NCBI GenBank assembly: GCA_023422565.1 | Contig: JAFAGR010000006.1 | Location: forward strand, 1 to 9,317 | Source: Bacteroidota bacterium | GTDB taxonomy: Bacteria; Bacteroidota; Bacteroidia; Chitinophagales; Chitinophagaceae | DNA: 9,317 bases | Direction of reading: 5' to 3' | Shown: positions 6,101 through 9,317 of the stretch, in pieces | Layout of the letters: each line of letters begins with the position of its first letter | Position numbering within the stretch: the first letter of the stretch is position 1 | Position numbers and translations under genes: made by a program | The notes under the pieces: generated by a model | What the model was told of the DNA's origin: nothing | Database searches by the model: none | Seen by the model: only the letters and a program-made list of their open reading frames with translations

Positions 6101-7346
6101 GCTAAAAGTTATTTTCCTCAACGGCTTTATACAAAGCCCTTATAAACAGTTGAGGGTAACCGGAACAACAGCATGCGGAAATACTCCAATGAGTATAAAA
6201 TACCTGGCTGCGCAATTGCCTGTAACGCCATTACCCATCACGGGGTCAACGAATGTTTGTGATATTGCGGGAACCCCGGCTACCACGGTTTACAGCGTTC
6301 CGCTGGTTGCCGGGGCAACAGATTATAATTGGACATTACCCGCCGGAGCATCCGTGGTGAACGATAATGGAAACAGCCTGGAAGTGGCCTTCAGCAATCT
6401 ATTTGTAACATCATCCATTGCAGTAAATGCAGAGAATGCATGCGGGGTTAGTGGAAACAGGAGCCTGGTGGTGAAAAAAATACTTCCGTCAACGCCGGGT
6501 CTTATCAATGGATCTTACAATGTTTGCCTGTTCAAGCCATCACCTTCAAACCCGGCCGGGGTTCCTGCCACATTCAGTGTTACCAGGGCGGCTAATGTTA
6601 GTCAATATAATTGGTCAGTATCTCCGGGAGCCAATATTACCAACCACGTTACCGCTGGCCCTGAAGATGTCATTACTGTTGAGTTTACTGCAGGCTTCAC
6701 AACGGGATCGGTGAGTGTTACCGCTTCAAACAATTGCGGTGTAAGCGCTGCAAGAACTTTGGCCATGGTAAATTATAATCCATCAACGCCGGGGCCGGTA
6801 GATGTAGCAGCAACTCAAGGGTGCCCGAACAGAATATATACTTATTCACTTGCGCAGCTTCCCGCAAATGCAACAGAATTGGTATGGACGGTTCCTGCGG
6901 GTGGCAACATATTGTTTGGACAAGGTACTGCAAGCATACAAGTAGGTTATGCCGGCGGACCAATAAGCGGTAATGTAACCGCAACTAGCCATAATGGCTG
7001 TGCGACCAGCTCTACGCGTTCCATTGCCGTTAAATTGCCAGCTTGTTCTATTATGTCAAAGGAGTACAGGCGTACGTTACAAATGCCCGAAGGTGGGGAA
7101 GAAGAGAAGTTAAGCACGGAAGTATATCCGAATCCATCCATATCAGATTTTCGGTTTACGGTAAGAAGTATTTTAAAAGATGAAATTTGGGTAAGGGTGA
7201 TCGATGTTAACGGTAAGGCACAAACGAAAATGAGAGTCTTTCCTGGGGAAACCAAAACCATTGGTGAAAAATTGAGGCCAGGAATCTATTTCATAGAAGT
7301 GACGCAGGGTAAACTTCGCAAAGTGGAAAAGATCGTCAAGTTATGA
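3159..7346 (+). CDS. Secreted multidomain protein: 14-repeat beta-propeller region, TIG, Ig/PKD-like modules, T9SS sorting tail
   Basis: The 1395-aa product is built for export. Residues 1-20 form a signal peptide (MKQ, hydrophobic 4-17, then GQS). Residues ~28-690 hold fourteen ~48-aa repeats with a YxGGxF motif and a WNP motif, of the delta-60/DUF5122 beta-propeller type. Residues ~694-769 are a TIG/IPT domain (ITSFTPLTAGAGATVTITG... VTFGG). From 770 to ~1293 come six Ig/PKD-like modules. The last four each start with a Cys and end with one in a CG or similar turn (C941/C1006, C1034/C1095, C1123/C1193, C1222/C1281), suggesting disulfides. After a charged linker, residues 1318-1395 form the type IX sorting domain (VYPNP at 1322-1326, VIDVNGK, RPGIYFIEV, ending KIVKL), which is removed on passage through the T9SS. 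No catalytic motif is visible, so adhesion, glycan binding or scaffolding is more likely than enzymatic activity; this is inference. The ATG at 3159 gives the signal peptide; an overlapping ATG at 3154 is out of frame. Confidence 0.92.
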   Translation: MKQILTLFAAVFSLFTFGQSSQPESQWWIANNDVTSVVRQGNTVYLGGFFDYIGPIEPFGTAADKVTGVPNFNFINPNGVVYAAVSDGSGGWYIGGEFTQLGNATRNRLARINADGSLNAWNPTANNTVYALEVNGGIVYAGGLFSSAGGQSRSRIAALDATTGAATSWNPGANSTVFALEYQSGVVYAGGNFTIVNAQARNRLVAIDASTAIPTAWNPGANNTVRTLCFSSNRIYAGGDFTNLGGSTRNYLAAVNTLTGVLETWNPNANFTVNSIAVNGATVYVGGGFTSIAGNPRSKIAALNNTTGAPIAWDPGADGTVQTLLIDGTRIYAGGNFKTIGGENRSRIAVLDIATGVPMFWQPEAGDTVNAIAAGGSMVYYGGTFRSTGGERRNHIAALDATTGELTAWNPDIDSWVWALAIAGGKLYATGTFTEVGADPRSGIAAIDMTTGLATSWNPGLGGGNGMELTVDGDMLYVGGTFTSINALSRERLAAVDVTTGTVTSLNTTFNGQVSSIVIKDDLLYAAGDFSLVGGQPRFKIASIDKVSGAVSPWDPNPDDLIHDIVVQDNIVYAAGMFNNIGGQARSRVAAIEASTGLATPWNPMALGTASRLQVSGGKVILGGQFTSVGGQPRSRLAAVELATGLILPWNPNADASVIRALHIDGDRLYVGGDFTKFNGASREAFAVFDLQLPAITSFTPLTAGAGATVTITGINFTGTTAVTFGGIAAASFVVVNDQTINAVVGGGASGSVVVTTLAGTATLGGFNFCVPPAVIITPAGSTTFCEGGSVLLSSSSVSGNQWNLDGDPILSATGADYLATAGGTYTVTVTEAPGCITTSAGIEVVVNPTPAMPVISGNNTVCTGGTTTINSSEILGGSYSWFENGSPRAEITQSIVAGAGSFEVVVISAEGCKSAPSAPFDIFESGVPAAPFIDGVKNVCQFVATGEEVTYTVFPDPTVTSYTWVVPSTVEIVSGQGTGTLKVIFLNGFIQSPYKQLRVTGTTACGNTPMSIKYLAAQLPVTPLPITGSTNVCDIAGTPATTVYSVPLVAGATDYNWTLPAGASVVNDNGNSLEVAFSNLFVTSSIAVNAENACGVSGNRSLVVKKILPSTPGLINGSYNVCLFKPSPSNPAGVPATFSVTRAANVSQYNWSVSPGANITNHVTAGPEDVITVEFTAGFTTGSVSVTASNNCGVSAARTLAMVNYNPSTPGPVDVAATQGCPNRIYTYSLAQLPANATELVWTVPAGGNILFGQGTASIQVGYAGGPISGNVTATSHNGCATSSTRSIAVKLPACSIMSKEYRRTLQMPEGGEEEKLSTEVYPNPSISDFRFTVRSILKDEIWVRVIDVNGKAQTKMRVFPGETKTIGEKLRPGIYFIEVTQGKLRKVEKIVKL
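3240..5228 (+). repeat. Fourteen tandem 48-aa (144-bp) repeats inside the exported protein
   Basis: YxGGxF-type motifs begin at protein residues 45, 93, 140, 188, 236, 284, 332, 380, 428, 477, 525, 573, 621 and 670. WNP/WDP/WQP motifs stand at 121, 169, 217, 265, 313, 361, 409, 457, 554, 602 and 650. The spacing is 48 residues nearly everywhere, with one unit of 47 and two of 49. The unit ending near 506 has Leu in place of Trp (SLNTT). Repeats are conserved as protein but diverged as DNA, so they are old rather than recent slippage. Fourteen units would suit two seven-bladed propellers. Confidence 0.85.
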
Positions 7347-7390
7347 TCTCATGAATCAATCAGAACGTGGTCTTACTTATATATAGTTAC

Positions 7391-7430
7391 ATACTTAGGG
7401 GACTGTGTTAAAAGACAGTCTCCTAAGTAT
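7391..7430. terminator. Strong 16-bp hairpin between the exported-protein and GSCFA genes
   Basis: The left arm 7391-7406 and right arm 7415-7430 are complementary over 16 bp, with one G-U wobble and an 8-nt loop (GTTAAAAG). The hairpin begins 44 nt after the stop of the exported-protein gene. It lacks a real T tract (TTGAC follows), so it is a plausible but non-canonical terminator. The GGGGACTGTGTTAAAA stretch also looks somewhat like an IS inverted-repeat end, but there is no transposase nearby. Confidence 0.55.
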
Positions 7431-7501
7431 TTGACAATTGTAAGTGTTAATAATTTAATCAACATAGGCCGAACGAACCCTGCGGGCTCCCGGCTATCCA
7501 T

Positions 7502-7509
7502 TAATTTTG
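7502..7509 (+). promoter_or_regulatory. TAnnTTTG -7 box, predicted leaderless promoter of the GSCFA gene
   Basis: TAATTTTG is an exact match to the Bacteroidota -7 consensus. It is followed by CCTG and the ATG at 7514, again a 4-nt spacing. No -33 TTG is evident at the expected distance. The predicted transcript has no 5' leader or only about one base. Confidence 0.65.
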
Positions 7510-7513
7510 CCTG

Positions 7514-8506
7514 ATGCAGTTCAGGGCAGAATTTTTTCCGAAGCCATTTGCGCAGAAGATCAGGCATAGTGATGCTATGATGCTGGTGGGGAGTTGTTTC
7601 ACCGAACAGGTGGGCAACAAATTATTACACAATAAGTTTAAGGTGCTGCAAAACCCCAACGGTATCCTTTTCAATCCCATCAGCATTTGCCAGTCTATTG
7701 AATCATACATTCATAATATACCGGCAAAGAAGGAAGATCTTTTTTACTCGAATGAATTATGGGGAAGCTGGCAACATCATACGCGATTTTCTTCTCCGGA
7801 TGCGGAGGTCACACTCGCGCGCATTAATGAGGAGCGTAGCCGTGCACATCATTTTCTTCAGCAAAGCGAATGGTTGATGCTTACGCTCGGCTCTGCCTTT
7901 GTTTACGAACTGGTCGGTGCCGAGGATAATAATTATGAAAATGTGGTTGCCAACTGCCATAAGGTTCCGACCGATAAGTTTAACAGGCGATTGCTAAAGC
8001 AGGAAGAAATAGTTGATCAATTCACGAGACTTCTTGATCTGCTAAAAGAAAGGTTCCCTCACCTGAAGATCATATTTACGATAAGCCCGGTGCGCCATCT
8101 TCGCGAAGGATTTATTGAGAACAACCGCAGCAAGGCGGCACTCATAAGCGCGGTTCATGAATTACTGCAGGAAGGGAGGGTATTTTATTTTGCCGCCTAT
8201 GAGCTGGTGCTGGATGATCTGAGGGATTATCGTTTTTATGCGGAAGACCTGGTGCATCCCAATTATGCGGCCACAAACTATGTATGGGAGAAGTTCATAA
8301 CGGCCTGTGTAGACGAAGAAGCGCAGGCAATAATGAAGGAGCTATCAGGTATTTTATCTGCCGTAAATCATAAACCTTTTAATCCCGCCTCGGCGCAGCA
8401 TGCGGCCTTTAAGAAAACGTATTTGGAAAAAGCGCTTAGAATGGCGGAGAAATATGAACATATTGATCTTAGCGGGGAGATCAGGTTTTTAAAAGAACAA
8501 AATTAA
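7514..8506 (+). CDS. GSCFA domain-containing protein
   Basis: This 330-aa protein belongs to the GSCFA family, common in Bacteroidota and related to SGNH/GDSL-type hydrolases; its substrate is unknown. The family signature VGSCFTE lies at residues 25-31 (GSCF 26-29), in the place of the GDS block of SGNH enzymes. Further family-like blocks are LTLGSAFVY (123-131), NCHK (147-150), FTISPVRH (188-195) and EDLVHPN (244-250), the last matching the DxxH pair of SGNH hydrolases (D245, H248). No signal peptide or membrane segment is seen, so it is probably cytoplasmic. The start at 7514 is fixed by the TAnnTTTG box 4 nt upstream and by MQFRAEF, a typical beginning for the family. It stands alone: a hairpin lies upstream and a palindrome downstream, and miaE converges on it. 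Confidence 0.92.
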   Translation: MQFRAEFFPKPFAQKIRHSDAMMLVGSCFTEQVGNKLLHNKFKVLQNPNGILFNPISICQSIESYIHNIPAKKEDLFYSNELWGSWQHHTRFSSPDAEVTLARINEERSRAHHFLQQSEWLMLTLGSAFVYELVGAEDNNYENVVANCHKVPTDKFNRRLLKQEEIVDQFTRLLDLLKERFPHLKIIFTISPVRHLREGFIENNRSKAALISAVHELLQEGRVFYFAAYELVLDDLRDYRFYAEDLVHPNYAATNYVWEKFITACVDEEAQAIMKELSGILSAVNHKPFNPASAQHAAFKKTYLEKALRMAEKYEHIDLSGEIRFLKEQN

Positions 8507-8516
8507 TTTACGATTT

Positions 8517-8552
8517 GCCTGTAGAGACGCAATGCATTGCGTCTCTACAGGC
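8517..8552. repeat. Perfect 36-nt palindrome between convergent genes
   Basis: The sequence reads identically on both strands over 36 nt, starting GCCTGTAGAGACGCAATG and ending with its complement, with the centre between 8534 and 8535. It starts 10 nt after the GSCFA stop and ends 18 nt before the miaE stop, so it could act as a bidirectional terminator, though neither side has a T tract. An 11-nt piece (GCATTGCGTCT) recurs at 8559-8569. The GTAGAGACGC ... GCGTCTCTAC core resembles dispersed palindromes I associate with Bacteroidota and cyanobacteria, from memory only. Confidence 0.85.
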
Positions 8553-8570
8553 ACCTACGCATTGCGTCTT

Positions 8571-9182
8571 CTAATGTATCCTGTCTCCCCGAACTTCCAT
8601 GCTGTTCATTAATTCTTTTTCATAATCCAGCCATTCCTGCCATCTTTTGCGGACAACCTTTTTATCGAGATAATGTTCAGCAAGTGTGATGAAAAGTGTA
8701 TAATGCCCGGCCTCGCTTTCCATGAAGCGCCGGTAGAACTTTCGCATGTAGGCATCTTCCATGCCTTCACTTAGCCTTTTGAATCGCTCGCAACTGCGGG
8801 CTTCTATCAGCGCCATGGTGAGCATTTGGTCGAGAAAACGCTCATCAGGGCTCCCGCCTTTCTTCTGAAATTCCAGCAGCTTATTTACATATACGTCTTT
8901 GCGTTGCCTCCCCAGTTTCAGCTTTCTTTTATTGAGTTCAGCGATCACGGCCCGGAAATGTCCCCATTCTTCCGTAACGATCGGGCTCAGTTCTTCCACG
9001 AGTTTTTCCTTATCCGGATTTTTCTGAATAAGGGAAATGCAGGTTGTAGCCGCTTTCTGTTCGCACCAGGCGTGATCGGTGAGAATGTCTTCCAAAGAGA
9101 TCTCGGCGAGGTCCACCCAACGTGGATCGGTGGGAAGTTTAAGGCCGAGGATATTACGGGTGTGTTCGCTTAGGTCGTGCAT
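8571..9182 (-). CDS. miaE: tRNA-(ms2io6A)-hydroxylase MiaE
   Basis: MiaE is a non-heme diiron monooxygenase that hydroxylates the isopentenyl group of ms2i6A at position 37 of tRNAs reading U-starting codons. The 203-aa product fits the family length and is largely helical, as expected for a ferritin-like four-helix bundle. Candidate iron ligands, numbered from the chosen start, are E41 (HAWCEQKAA), E72/H75 in EEWGH, E127 (ALIEARS), and E157/H160 in ESEAGH, giving the two ExxH motifs of the fold. The ATG at 9182 (MHDLSEHT) is preferred. The longer frame would need a TTG at 9209 and adds nine residues (LLLNFDIS-type) that overlap the likely promoter box. Neither miaA nor miaB is in the window. 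The gene converges on the GSCFA gene, with the 36-nt palindrome between them. Confidence 0.9.
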   Translation of the reverse strand: MHDLSEHTRNILGLKLPTDPRWVDLAEISLEDILTDHAWCEQKAATTCISLIQKNPDKEKLVEELSPIVTEEWGHFRAVIAELNKRKLKLGRQRKDVYVNKLLEFQKKGGSPDERFLDQMLTMALIEARSCERFKRLSEGMEDAYMRKFYRRFMESEAGHYTLFITLAEHYLDKKVVRKRWQEWLDYEKELMNSMEVRGDRIH

Positions 9183-9191
9183 ACTGATATC

Positions 9192-9205
9192 AAAATTCAA
9201 AAGTA
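9192..9205. repeat. AAAAGTC-family heptamers overlapping the miaE promoter box
   Basis: Plus-strand heptads AAAATTC (9192-9198) and AAAAGTA (9199-9205) belong to the same family as those at 599-619 and 784-811. Read on the minus strand, the second heptad supplies TACTTTT of the -7 box candidate. Confidence 0.55.
9198..9205 (-). promoter_or_regulatory. TAnnTTTG -7 box candidate for miaE
   Basis: On the minus strand TACTTTTG matches the consensus exactly. It ends 15 nt before the ATG at 9182, predicting a leader of about 11-12 nt. It lies inside the longer TTG-started frame, which supports the ATG at 9182 as the true start. No well-placed -33 TTG was found. Confidence 0.45.
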
Positions 9206-9210
9206 ACAAG

Positions 9211-9237
9211 GATGTGCAAATTTGCAGATTTGCAAAT
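9211..9237. repeat. Period-8 TTTGCA array
   Basis: Three octamers in phase: GATGTGCA, AATTTGCA, then GATTTGCA, followed by AAT. The array contains two perfect 10-nt palindromes, GCAAATTTGC (9216-9225) and ATTTGCAAAT (9228-9237). It lies directly upstream of the miaE -7 box. Confidence 0.8.
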
Positions 9238-9242
9238 ACCTA

Positions 9243-9317
9243 TTATATCTCGTCCGCCGAAATTAGTGTTTTCGCCTTATACCGGTAGAAGATTGCGAGC
9301 CGTGTTGGGGTGTTTTT
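9243..9317 (-). CDS. Possible 3' end of another minus-strand gene, running off the window
   Basis: On the minus strand one frame stays open from the window edge for 24 codons and ends in tandem stops TAA TAG (9243-9245, 9240-9242). It encodes a C-terminus reading ...RLAIFYRYKAKTLISADEI. The other two minus frames close earlier. The wobble positions are fairly GC-rich, as in real genes here. The fragment is too short to identify. If real, the gene lies 60 nt upstream of miaE on the same strand. Confidence 0.3.
   Translation of the reverse strand, partial: KNTPTRLAIFYRYKAKTLISADEI

Noticed and set aside
7431..7459. TTGACA (7431) with an AT-rich hexamer downstream, as a sigma70 -35/-10 promoter
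   Set aside because: Bacteroidota primary sigma factors do not use this pair, the -10 part is poor, and an exact TAnnTTTG box lies just upstream of the start.
9216..9237. Overlapping 10-nt palindromes as a regulator operator
   Set aside because: Both palindromes follow automatically from the period-8 TTTGCA array, so they are not independent evidence for an operator.
9079..9288. Plus-strand frame antisense to the start of miaE
   Set aside because: It mirrors the miaE coding strand, has low-complexity content, and has no family resemblance.

Overview
The window most likely comes from a member of the Bacteroidota, possibly the Chitinophagales; the finer placement is a guess. Three things point there: a very large secreted protein with a type IX secretion (T9SS) C-terminal tail, a GSCFA-family gene, and TAnnTTTG-type promoter boxes in place of sigma70-like promoters and Shine-Dalgarno sites. 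It looks like ordinary chromosome. I see no phage, integrase, transposase, CRISPR array, tRNA or rRNA.

Layout from left to right. A GNAT acetyltransferase (68-553, +) lies just after a CCCATAA heptamer array. A gene-poor stretch (554-890) holds interleaved period-7 arrays. It ends at a 38-codon remnant of a RibD-C/dihydrofolate-reductase-like gene (891-1007, -), whose stop codon falls inside one of the arrays. The remnant sits 5 nt downstream of an unrecognised 284-aa gene (1013-1867, -). A divergent gap with another heptamer array leads to a hydroxymethylglutaryl-CoA lyase (2037-2897, +), which ends in an intrinsic terminator. Next is a 1395-aa exported modular protein (3159-7346, +) with 14 beta-propeller-type repeats, a TIG domain, a series of Ig/PKD-like modules and a T9SS tail. 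It is followed by a strong hairpin, a GSCFA-domain protein (7514-8506, +), a perfect 36-nt palindrome, and a convergent miaE tRNA hydroxylase (8571-9182, -). The last ~75 bases may hold the 3' end of another minus-strand gene.

The genes do not form one pathway. HMG-CoA lyase belongs to leucine/ketone-body catabolism, MiaE to tRNA modification, and the giant protein to the cell surface or outside. Only the 284-aa gene and the remnant next to it look like an operon.

The most noteworthy signals are not coding. First, dispersed 7-bp (and some 8-bp) micro-arrays of several unrelated sequences occur in most of the intergenic gaps, several directly upstream of start codons. Second, TAnnTTTG-like boxes lie exactly 4 nt before three start codons, which predicts leaderless or nearly leaderless mRNAs. 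I found no convincing new defence, mobile or biosynthetic system.
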